Assembly: GCA_947453935.1 (NCBI GenBank)
Contig: CANGJU010000004.1
Location: 1 to 57,367, forward strand
Length of the DNA stretch: 57,367 bases
Direction of reading: 5' to 3'
DNA from: Bacteroidota bacterium
GTDB taxonomy: Bacteria; Bacteroidota; Bacteroidia; AKYH767-A; OLB10
Shown one piece after another: positions 50,061-57,367 of the stretch. How positions within the stretch are numbered: the stretch's first letter is position 1; each line of letters begins with the position of its first letter. The position numbers were made by a program, and so were the translations under genes. The notes under the pieces were generated by a model. It was not told the DNA's origin. It saw only the letters and a program-made list of their open reading frames with translations, and made no database searches.

Positions 50061-50202
50061 AACTTAAACGTTTGTAAATGCTTATCAACCGAATAATTAT
50101 TCTGAACAAAATAATTTTACTGCGGGGCGGGGCTGCCGTCCCCCCATGGTGTTGAGGCTCCCACTTTTTTGGGACTTCGCTCTACTGGGCCTTCAGGGGT
50201 CG
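50061..50202 (+). repeat. Direct repeat copy 1 (left of the transporter pair)
   Basis: The AT-rich half begins AACTTAAACGTTTGTAAATG. The GC-rich half contains TTTTACTGCGGGGCGGGGCT, then GCCGTCCCCCCATGG, GAGGCTCC, TTTTTTGGGACTTCGC and TCAGGGGTCG. Copy 2 is at 52946-53122, 2885 bp downstream in the same orientation; it has an extra internal segment and several substitutions. Confidence 0.85.
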
Positions 50203-50242
50203 AATACATTTTGAAACCCATTTTCAAATCATCACAACGCGA

Positions 50243-50258
50243 TCCCGATTCTTCGGGA
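50243..50258. repeat. Short palindrome TCCCGA-N4-TCGGGA
   Basis: TCCCGATTCTTCGGGA; same arms as the palindromes in the tRNA-Leu array, but with four loop bases between six-base arms. Confidence 0.8.
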
Positions 50259-50318
50259 CGCGAGCACATTTTCAAATTGTCTCTCTTTTTCCTATTTTTA
50301 AAAACTCAAACGACAGTT

Positions 50319-51941
50319 ATGAAAAAACATCCTTCCGGATTACCATTTCTATTCTTCTCTGAAATGTGGGAACGCTTCGGCTATTATTTAATGATTGGAA
50401 TCTTTACGCTCTACCTCAAAGATGTGAAAGATGGTTTTGCCATGACAGAAGCCGAAGCATCTGATTTATACGGGACCTTTATTGCGTTGGTATTTCTTAC
50501 TCCGTTTTTAGGCGGATTAATAGCAGATCGTTATTTAGGATATTCGCGAGCGGTAGTTATTGGTGGTATTATGATGGGACTTGGTTATTGTCTCATGGGT
50601 ATTCATCATATCACGGCCTTGTATGTTGGTATGACGCTCGTAATTGCTGGTAACGGATTTTTCAAACCGAATATTTCTACGTTGCTCGGTAATATTTATT
50701 CAACGGATGAATATCGAGAGAAAAAAGACGAAGGATATAACATCTTCTACATGGGAATTAATATCGGTGCGTTCATCTGTAACTTCTTTGGTGCTGCTTT
50801 GCAGATTATGCTCGGCTGGGGTTGGGCGTTTATGGCTGCTGGTATAGGTATGTTCATCGGACTCATCGTTTTTACCTCAGGAAAAAAACATTACGAAGGA
50901 TACGATCAGAAAAAAGGATTTCAAGATGGTGATATGCCAATGTCGAAAATTATTGCACTCATACTTTTACCTGCAGTTGTGTTTGGTGTGATAGGATGGA
51001 TGATTCCTGATAATATTTTTGGTAGCGATAGCACCGATGCATTTATTTTAAGTTGTTTGCCGGTTCTTTATTTCTATGCAAACTTGTATTTCACTGCGCC
51101 GAAAGAAGAGAAAGCTCCAATTGGTGCAATGCTTGCTATTTTTGCTGTAGTAATTTTATTCTGGGCAGTATTTAAACAAAACGGATCTGCTCTAAACACA
51201 TGGGCCGATCGTTATACGGATCGTTCGTTAACAGGAACGAGTGAAGTTGTTTTTAATTCATTGAAGCAATCGAAACAATTAACGTATGCAAAAGATTCTG
51301 TGCCTGTTTATGATGAGTACTTCCGATTACAAAAAGAAAATGGCGTTGTTAAGCAAGAATTAAATTACCCAATCTATTTCCGTAACGAAGCGAAAGCAGA
51401 ATTGCCTGCCGAAGGCGAAAAGGTGAGTGTTTGGGCAACTAATTTAAGTCAATCAATTAACCCAGGTTGGGTAATTATGCTCACGCCATTAGTCGTAGCA
51501 TTTTTTACCTGGCTTCGCGGAAGAAAGAAAGAACCTTCTACACCTGCTAAAATAGCCTACGGATTATTTATCTCTGCACTATCAGCCTTAGTGATGGTGG
51601 CTGCAGCAAAAGCGGGTAGCAACGGACAAGAAAAAGTAACGGTATGGTGGCTGATAGCCTGTTACGGTGTAATTACCATTGGTGAATTATTCTTGAGTCC
51701 TATGGGATTAAGTCTCGTTTCTAAATTAAGTCCACCACGAATTACGGCACTCATGATGGGAGGTTGGTTTTTAAGTACATCTATCGGAAATAAATTGAGT
51801 GGCGTACTCGCAAGCATGTGGGATAAATACGAGCAAAAAACAGATTTCTTTATACTGAATTGTGTTTTACTATTGATTGCAACTGCGATTGCCTTCTCAA
51901 TGTTAAAATGGTTAAATAGAATTTTTAAAGAACATACCTAG
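50319..51941 (+). CDS. POT/PTR2-family proton-coupled peptide transporter
   Basis: From ATG 50319 the protein has 540 residues. It begins KKHPSGLPFLFFSEMWERFG; FFSEMWERFGYY is the POT signature with the proton-coupling ExxER-type residues. The second signature GNGFFKPNISTLLGNIY follows near residue 112. About 12-14 membrane helices are predicted, with a hydrophilic segment at about 300-390 between helices, as in many Bacteroidota members. It imports di- and tripeptides with protons across the inner membrane. The upstream start at 50169 was rejected because its first 50 residues are encoded by repeat DNA and lack membrane character. The TSUP gene begins 48 bp later. Confidence 0.92.
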   Translation: MKKHPSGLPFLFFSEMWERFGYYLMIGIFTLYLKDVKDGFAMTEAEASDLYGTFIALVFLTPFLGGLIADRYLGYSRAVVIGGIMMGLGYCLMGIHHITALYVGMTLVIAGNGFFKPNISTLLGNIYSTDEYREKKDEGYNIFYMGINIGAFICNFFGAALQIMLGWGWAFMAAGIGMFIGLIVFTSGKKHYEGYDQKKGFQDGDMPMSKIIALILLPAVVFGVIGWMIPDNIFGSDSTDAFILSCLPVLYFYANLYFTAPKEEKAPIGAMLAIFAVVILFWAVFKQNGSALNTWADRYTDRSLTGTSEVVFNSLKQSKQLTYAKDSVPVYDEYFRLQKENGVVKQELNYPIYFRNEAKAELPAEGEKVSVWATNLSQSINPGWVIMLTPLVVAFFTWLRGRKKEPSTPAKIAYGLFISALSALVMVAAAKAGSNGQEKVTVWWLIACYGVITIGELFLSPMGLSLVSKLSPPRITALMMGGWFLSTSIGNKLSGVLASMWDKYEQKTDFFILNCVLLLIATAIAFSMLKWLNRIFKEHT

Positions 51942-51989
51942 TTGAAAATTTACTGTTCTACTTCTTTACTGCTTGATTTAATTTAGAAA

Positions 51990-52784
51990 ATGGATTTTGT
52001 AAATCTGTTCGCTGATTATTCTCCGATAACATTAGTATCGTTGGTGCTATTAGCATTCACAGCGGGATTCATTGATGCAATTGTTGGGGGAGGAGGTTTC
52101 ATTCAGCTGCCTGCATTACTCGTGAATTTTCCGAATACTGCATTGCCTACATTAATGGGTACCAATAAAATTTCAGGATTTTCTGGGACATTCGTTTCTG
52201 CTATTCAATATGGCAAGCGAATAAAATTTGATTACCGACTTTTACTTTATATTTCGATAGTCACATTAATCTTTTCTTACGCAGGCGCAAGTGTTGTCAG
52301 CTATCTAAACTCAGAGCAATTAAAACCAGTCATACTTTTAATTCTGATTGTGATGGCCATTTATACATTCATAAAAAAAGATTTAGGTCAGCTAAAAAGT
52401 AATGAGCTTTCAGAAAAACAAAAACTACTCTACGGATTATTACTAGGAGCTTTTGTTGGATTCTATGATGGATTTTTTGGTCCTGGTGCTGGAAGTTTTT
52501 TAGTGTTAGGCTTTGTTGTGATATTCGGATTCGAGTTTATCATGGCATCGGCCTATTCTAAATTCATTAATTGTGTTTCTAACTTCGGAGCCTTATATGT
52601 TTTTATTTCACAAGGAAATTATCTGATAGAAATTGCAATATTAATGGCAGCATGTAATGTTACTGGGAGTTTAATCGGCACTAAGCTCGCTTTTGCAAGA
52701 GGCAACGGATTTATTCGAATACTTTTTCTCGCAATTGTTTCTTTTTTGATACTTCGCTTTGCGTATGATATCTTTTTGAAATAA
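51990..52784 (+). CDS. TauE/SafE (TSUP) family membrane permease
   Basis: This 264-residue protein has about eight hydrophobic helices. The two inverted-repeat signatures of the family are visible: GFIDAIVGGGGFIQLPALLV near residue 25 and GFYDGFFGPGAGSFLVLGF near 155. TSUP proteins export sulfite, sulfoacetate or other organic anions; the substrate is not evident. It lies 48 bp after the peptide transporter on the same strand, and the pair is bracketed by the 142-177 bp direct repeats, so the two may travel or be regulated together. Confidence 0.92.
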   Translation: MDFVNLFADYSPITLVSLVLLAFTAGFIDAIVGGGGFIQLPALLVNFPNTALPTLMGTNKISGFSGTFVSAIQYGKRIKFDYRLLLYISIVTLIFSYAGASVVSYLNSEQLKPVILLILIVMAIYTFIKKDLGQLKSNELSEKQKLLYGLLLGAFVGFYDGFFGPGAGSFLVLGFVVIFGFEFIMASAYSKFINCVSNFGALYVFISQGNYLIEIAILMAACNVTGSLIGTKLAFARGNGFIRILFLAIVSFLILRFAYDIFLK

Positions 52785-52913
52785 AACGTTGGAGAAAATT
52801 ACATTAATTTCCATTGAAGTTTTTATTAAGCACTTTGAATTCATCATGCAACAATTCAAATGAAAAGGAGGAATATGCGTAACGGATTTTGTGTTTTATT
52901 TTCAAATCTTCAA

Positions 52914-52929
52914 TCCCGATTTATCGGGA
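52914..52929. repeat. Short palindrome TCCCGA-N4-TCGGGA
   Basis: TCCCGATTTATCGGGA, 130 bp after the TSUP stop codon and just before direct repeat copy 2. Confidence 0.8.
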
Positions 52930-52945
52930 GACAAATCTTCAAATC

Positions 52946-53122
52946 AACTTAAACGTTTGTAAATACTTAATAACCGAATAATTATTTTTTGAATTGTAAT
53001 TTTACTGCGGGGTGGGGCTGCTGTCCCCCCATGGTATAGAGAGCCATGAGGCTCCTGCTTTTTTCTGGACTTCGCCTCGCGATTAATCGTGACGAGTCGC
53101 AAGGCTTCACAATCAGGGGCCG
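52946..53122 (+). repeat. Direct repeat copy 2 (right of the transporter pair)
   Basis: Matches 50061-50202: AACTTAAACGTTTGTAAATA, TTTTACTGCGGGGTGGGGCT, GCTGTCCCCCCATGG, GAGGCTCC, TTTTTTCTGGACTTCGC and TCAGGGGCCG. It carries extra bases, including TAGAGAGCCAT and a segment around the palindrome CGATTAATCG (53083-53092), flanked by near-complementary TCGCCTCG and CGAGTCGC. Confidence 0.85.
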
Positions 53123-53163
53123 TAGTATAGTGGATTAAAAGAAGCACTGAAAAAATAAATTAA

Positions 53164-53256
53164 ATGGCCTCAGTTTATTCGGTTTTTGACGAAGGTAAAA
53201 TTGCGTTAAACAAATTTAGAAGTTCCGAGCCCGTGAGGAAATCACTGAATTTGTAG
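53164..53256 (+). CDS. Doubtful 31-codon reading frame
   Basis: ATG at 53164 opens a 30-residue frame (starts MASVYSVFDEGKIALNKFRS) ending at TAG 53254-53256. A strong terminator-like hairpin lies 38 bp beyond. No family was recognised and no promoter with good spacing was found. It may be a small gene, a remnant of a larger one, or chance. Confidence 0.2.
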   Translation: MASVYSVFDEGKIALNKFRSSEPVRKSLNL

Positions 53257-53293
53257 CAATTTTATCAAGGAAAAAATTTGCAAGTTTTGTATA

Positions 53294-53336
53294 AAGTGGG
53301 GTGTAGTAGCTTGCTCACTACACCCACTTTTTCTTT
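53294..53336 (+). terminator. Strong hairpin with T-rich tail, no obvious gene upstream
   Basis: AAAGTGGG(G)TGTAGT and ACTACACCCACTTT form a 14-pair stem with one bulged G around AGCTTGCTC, followed by TTCTTT. It looks like a terminator, yet the nearest secure plus-strand gene ends 510 bp upstream. It could end a small RNA or the doubtful 31-codon frame. Confidence 0.65.
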
Positions 53337-53537
53337 GGTTCTTTCATTTTGTATCAAGACAAAAGAAAGAACATGTAGAATGATAAATTAAAAACTTCAA
53401 TTAATGGAGTTGCTATTTATTCCAATCATTAAAATCTCTATAAAATTGTTTGTTTAATAATTGCAAATTACTCGAGAAATAAAAAAGTGCAGAAAGCCTT
53501 CCTCTTAATAGATCAGAAAAAACTATTTGATTAATAA

Positions 53538-53566
53538 AAAAGCCCCGAAGAAATCCTCGAGGCTTT
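53538..53566 (-). terminator. Terminator of gltA
   Basis: On the minus strand AAAGCC and GGCTTT arms with inner TCGA/CCGA-type pairing are followed by a run of T (AAAAA on the plus strand at 53536-53540). It lies about 90 bp beyond the gltA stop codon. Confidence 0.65.
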
Positions 53567-53624
53567 AATTATTAATTGTTTTATTTAAATCGGTTAAAGC
53601 ATTAGCAAATTAACCCATTAGCAA

Positions 53625-53640
53625 TCCCGAGTAATCGGGA
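53625..53640. repeat. Short palindrome TCCCGA-N4-TCGGGA
   Basis: TCCCGAGTAATCGGGA, 11 bp past the gltA stop codon on the minus strand. Confidence 0.8.
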
Positions 53641-53651
53641 AGCAAATTAAA

Positions 53652-54956
53652 TTACCCTTTCTTAATCTGCGCCTTCATCCACTCCGTAGTCACAGAACCT
53701 GGTCTTTCAATCGGATGACCTAATGCACGATCCCATAATAACGATGTCAATACTCCAATTGCACGTGATACACCAAATAATACAGTATAGAAATCATATT
53801 CTACTAATCCGTAGTGAATCAATAAAACACCAGAGTGTGCATCAACGTTTGGCCAAGGATTTTTAATCTTGCCTGTCGATTTTAATATCTCCGGTACTAC
53901 TTCGTATAACATCTGCACGATTTTAAATAATTCGTCGTCTGCTAAATTCTTTTGAGCAAACTCCATCTGTGCAATGTATCTTGGATCGGTCTTTCTTAAT
54001 ACTGCATGTCCGTAACCTGGAACAACACGTCCTGCAGCTAATGTTTGTTTTACATAGTCCGCAATCTCTTCTTTGCTCGGCAAACGTCCTTCGTAATGTT
54101 CGCGTAAGTCGTAAATCCAACGCACTACTTCCTGGTTAGCTAATCCGTGTAAAGGACCCGCTAATCCATTCATACCTGCAGATAATGAGTAGTATGCATC
54201 ACTTAATGCAGATCCCACTAAATGTGTCGTATGTGCGGAAACGTTACCACCTTCATGATCAACGTGGATTGTCAGATATAAACGCATCAACGATTTCATA
54301 CCATCATCATCGAAACCTAACATGTGAGCGAAGTTTGCACCCCAGTCTAATTTCGGATTTGGTTCGATATGAACTCCGTCTTTGTATGTTCTACGATAGA
54401 TGTAAGCGGCAATTCTTGGTAAACGCGCGATGCAATTCATTACATCTTCAAACATCGGATCCCAATATTGCTTTTTGTTGATTCCTTTGCGGTACTCAGC
54501 AGCGAAATTACTTTCCGTTTGCATTGCTAAAATTGCAAGACTAAACTGAGTCATTGGATGTGTTCCCTTCGGAAGAGAATCTAACATATCAAACACATGC
54601 TTAGGTACATGACTTCTACGCGCCCATGCATTGCTTACTTCTCTTGCATCTTCTTCAGTAGGTAACTCGCCAGTTAATAACAAATAAAACATTCCTTCAG
54701 GCAAGTTCTCTCCACCAACTCCTTGCGGTAGCTTTTCGCGTAATTCAGGAATTGAATATCCTCTGAAACGAATACCTTCTTCAGCATCAAGCTTAGAAGT
54801 TTCTGTAACCATTCCAATCATTCCCTTCATTCCGTGATATACTTGCTCAAGTGTATAGCTTCCTAAAACAAGGTCACCATGTTCTTTAATCATGGCTTTC
54901 ACTTCATCTGCAAGTGGTAATGCTTTCTGTGCGAATTTTTCTTTTAACTTATCCAT
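53652..54956 (-). CDS. gltA: Citrate synthase (eukaryotic-like type)
   Basis: The 434-residue protein begins DKLKEKFAQKALPLADEVKA. Active-site segments are visible: HVDHEGGNVSAHT (first His), GPLHGLANQEVVRWIYDL (second His), GYGHAVLRKTDPRY (third His) and PWPNVDAHSGVLL (Asp). The sequence style matches the eukaryotic-like si-citrate synthases common in Bacteroidota rather than the hexameric E. coli type. It condenses acetyl-CoA and oxaloacetate, the first step of the TCA cycle. It is the last gene of a minus-strand set with eno and a small membrane protein, 62 bp downstream of the latter. Confidence 0.96.
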   Translation of the reverse strand: MDKLKEKFAQKALPLADEVKAMIKEHGDLVLGSYTLEQVYHGMKGMIGMVTETSKLDAEEGIRFRGYSIPELREKLPQGVGGENLPEGMFYLLLTGELPTEEDAREVSNAWARRSHVPKHVFDMLDSLPKGTHPMTQFSLAILAMQTESNFAAEYRKGINKKQYWDPMFEDVMNCIARLPRIAAYIYRRTYKDGVHIEPNPKLDWGANFAHMLGFDDDGMKSLMRLYLTIHVDHEGGNVSAHTTHLVGSALSDAYYSLSAGMNGLAGPLHGLANQEVVRWIYDLREHYEGRLPSKEEIADYVKQTLAAGRVVPGYGHAVLRKTDPRYIAQMEFAQKNLADDELFKIVQMLYEVVPEILKSTGKIKNPWPNVDAHSGVLLIHYGLVEYDFYTVLFGVSRAIGVLTSLLWDRALGHPIERPGSVTTEWMKAQIKKG

Positions 54957-55018
54957 TGTATGTATTGCAAAAGGTATTATAAAATTTGTTTGGCGAATTT
55001 AATCATTTAGGTAACACT

Positions 55019-55426
55019 TCACAATAAGAAATGTTTATCATTTGTAAAAGTGTTGCTCGGATGTAAAACGTTATCCGTAGCAGTGTTCATTCCCACTGAA
55101 CGAATCTTCTTGTTCTTCGTGTTTAAGTCCAATTGAAGGATTAAAATAACTAACGTTGTAACAAAGGCAGCCACAACAATAATCCAGATGATGGTTTCAA
55201 AGGTTTTTTTAACGCGCTTCTTCGGACTAGCCTTGCGTTTAATTTTAACACGCTTGCGAATTTTGATTTTTTTACGTCTTCTTCTTCTCCTTCCAGAGCC
55301 TAAGTGTTCTTCTATTACTTCTCCTTCGAAATCGTTTTCGTCGTCGCCATACTGTTCGTTTTCATCTTCGATTTCATTGTCATTTTCATCTTCGTTTAAT
55401 TCTTCGTCTGATGGATTAGTATTCAT
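55019..55426 (-). CDS. Charge-segmented single-pass membrane protein
   Basis: This 135-residue protein has three distinct parts. Residues 1-42 are very acidic (EELNEDENDNEIEDENEQ). Residues 43-73 are very basic (RRRRRRKKIKIRKRVKIKRK). A single membrane helix lies at about 77-102 (TIIWIIVVAAFVTTLVILIL) and a short polar tail follows. No family was recognised. The basic block before the helix predicts a cytoplasmic N-terminus. It begins 6 bp after the eno stop codon. The acidic-then-basic cytoplasmic region could bind nucleic acid or fold back on itself; this is speculation. Confidence 0.7.
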   Translation of the reverse strand: MNTNPSDEELNEDENDNEIEDENEQYGDDENDFEGEVIEEHLGSGRRRRRRKKIKIRKRVKIKRKASPKKRVKKTFETIIWIIVVAAFVTTLVILILQLDLNTKNKKIRSVGMNTATDNVLHPSNTFTNDKHFLL

Positions 55427-55432
55427 ATTAGG

Positions 55433-56815
<1,383 letters not shown>

Positions 56816-56832
56816 TTAGGGAGGATACTTCC

Positions 56833-56840
56833 TAACTTTG
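56833..56840 (+). promoter_or_regulatory. -7 promoter element at the start of the HYC_CC_PP-like gene
   Basis: TAACTTTG matches TAnnTTTG and ends four bases before ATG 56845; TTTG at 56805-56808 lies 24 bp upstream. The transcript would be leaderless or nearly so. Confidence 0.6.
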
Positions 56841-56844
56841 CAAC

Positions 56845-57237
56845 ATGTCAAAGACGCAACGATTCCGACGTTTGTTTTTGCTGTTGCTCATTGTTTGGGG
56901 AATAGCAGGAGGGTTAGTGTCCTTGCATACTTGCATGGACAATAGCGAAAGCAAGCAAGTTGTCAGCTCTTGTTGCTGTGATGAAGGACACCAGTCCATA
57001 AAGAACTTGAGTCAGGGTGATTGTTGTAAAACAGTTACAAGTTATGTAGGCATACCACTTTACTTTGTTGATACCAATGGTTCAATTTCATTTTTTGATA
57101 GCGCAACATTTATTTCTTCGGAACTCGTTAGTCCAATAGTTGAACATCTTTCATTAACTTTTATAGCGGTACATCCGCCTCCCGAAAATCTCTTTTTATC
57201 AGGGTTGGGTAAGTGCATATTGGCAATGAGAATTTAG
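56845..57237 (+). CDS. Cys-rich exported protein, HYC_CC_PP-like
   Basis: This 130-residue protein has an N-terminal hydrophobic segment (RLFLLLLIVWGIAGGLVSLH, about 9-28). The layout then resembles the Bacteroidota HYC_CC_PP family: a His-x-Cys box (LHTCMD), a CCC cluster (SSCCCDEGH), a second CC (GDCCKT) and a HPPPE motif near residue 110. Proteins of this type commonly sit directly before TonB-dependent receptor or metal-transport genes and may handle copper or another soft metal; that is knowledge of the family, not shown here. The following gene, cut by the window end, has a signal peptide and begins 42 bp later, consistent with such an operon. Confidence 0.7.
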   Translation: MSKTQRFRRLFLLLLIVWGIAGGLVSLHTCMDNSESKQVVSSCCCDEGHQSIKNLSQGDCCKTVTSYVGIPLYFVDTNGSISFFDSATFISSELVSPIVEHLSLTFIAVHPPPENLFLSGLGKCILAMRI

Positions 57238-57279
57238 GATTCAGTCGCACGATTGTTTCTCTAAATCTTATTCCCAATT

Positions 57280-57367
57280 ATGAAAAAAATAATCTTCATT
57301 ATTATCTCCGGATGTTTGCCTTTGCTTTCCTTCGGACAAATAAAAACATGTGATGCGAGCCTGTTTA
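57280..57367 (+). CDS. N-terminus of an exported protein (partial, cut by window end)
   Basis: ATG 57280 opens a frame with a signal peptide (MKKIIFIIISGCLPLLSFGQ) and mature start IKTCDASLF, still open at the last base. By context (it follows a HYC_CC_PP-like gene) it may be a TonB-dependent receptor, but only 29 residues are visible. Confidence 0.75.
   Translation, partial: MKKIIFIIISGCLPLLSFGQIKTCDASLF

Larger units (their letters stand above)
49926..50318. other. Intergenic region with direct repeat and palindrome
   Basis: The gap before the peptide transporter contains the first copy of the GC-rich direct repeat (50061-50202) and a TCCCGA-TTCT-TCGGGA palindrome (50243-50258). An in-frame extension upstream of ATG 50319 runs back to 50169 through these repeats and is not considered coding. 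A TATTTTTA box near 50293 is a weak -7 candidate. Confidence 0.6.
52785..53651. other. Long intergenic region with repeats and hairpins
   Basis: The 867-bp gap holds no secure gene. In order it has a TCCCGA palindrome (52914-52929), direct repeat copy 2 (52946-53122), a possible 31-codon frame (53164-53256), a strong hairpin with T-rich tail (53294-53336), a terminator for minus-strand gltA (53538-53566) and another palindrome (53625-53640). Confidence 0.65.

Noticed and set aside
50169..50318. Upstream in-frame extension of the peptide transporter
   Set aside because: It is encoded by the direct repeat and palindrome, has no conserved features, and the POT family start fits ATG 50319.

Overview
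The window looks like a chromosomal segment of a low-GC member of the Bacteroidota. Four lines of evidence support this. Several secreted proteins carry type IX secretion (T9SS) C-terminal sorting domains, including a gliding-motility-associated CHU_C-type domain. TonB-dependent receptor and PorV/PorQ-like genes are present. Promoters fit the Bacteroidota consensus TTTG-N(about 21)-TAnnTTTG, and Shine-Dalgarno sequences are mostly absent. Menaquinone genes are of the futalosine type (MqnD plus a UbiD-like decarboxylase). Family or genus cannot be fixed from the sequence alone.

Layout. 1-5.0 kb: the last codons of an upstream gene, a degenerate Rieske-like lipoprotein, two small exported proteins, and smc. 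5.4-14.5 kb: a three-gene surface operon (TonB-dependent receptor, 1408-residue exported protein, PorV/PorQ-like barrel) closed by a terminator. 14.6-19.2 kb: information-processing genes greA, a HIT protein, ruvC, a SpoU-type RNA methyltransferase and mutS. 19.3-19.9 kb: tRNA-Gly(GCC) and tRNA-Leu(UAA), the latter followed by an unusual tandem array made from its own 3' end, its terminator and an 18-bp palindrome. 20.3-36.8 kb: a small exported protein followed 3 bp later by a giant 5352-residue SprB-repeat protein with about 50 repeats of about 76 residues, two PKD domains and a CHU_C sorting domain. 36.8-47.6 kb: a DUF1801 protein, a YD-repeat-like protein, a UbiD-like decarboxylase, an endonuclease/exonuclease/phosphatase-family membrane protein, mqnD, hldD, a GtrA protein, a MerR regulator, an M23 peptidase and alaS. 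47.6-53.6 kb: an accessory-looking stretch with a small lipoprotein, a T9SS cargo gene whose reading frame runs through a G12 tract, a POT peptide transporter and a TauE/SafE (TSUP) permease bracketed by a direct repeat, and long repeat-bearing intergenic gaps. 53.6-56.7 kb: gltA, a charge-segmented membrane protein and eno, all on the minus strand. 56.8 kb to the end: a Cys-rich HYC_CC_PP-like protein and the first codons of an exported protein.

The core genes (smc, greA, ruvC, mutS, alaS, gltA, eno, hldD, menaquinone genes) are ordinary. The parts most worth a second look are: (i) the tRNA-Leu-derived tandem array, with an 18-bp palindrome replacing T-loop bases and an inverted terminator loop; (ii) the G12 tract inside a secreted protein, where a one-base slip in either direction stops translation; (iii) the giant adhesin-like gene, which has an exact 2505-bp, 11-unit higher-order period; (iv) the 142-177 bp direct repeats and the 16-bp motif shared by three intergenic gaps in 48-53 kb. 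All functions are read from motifs by eye; no database search was run.
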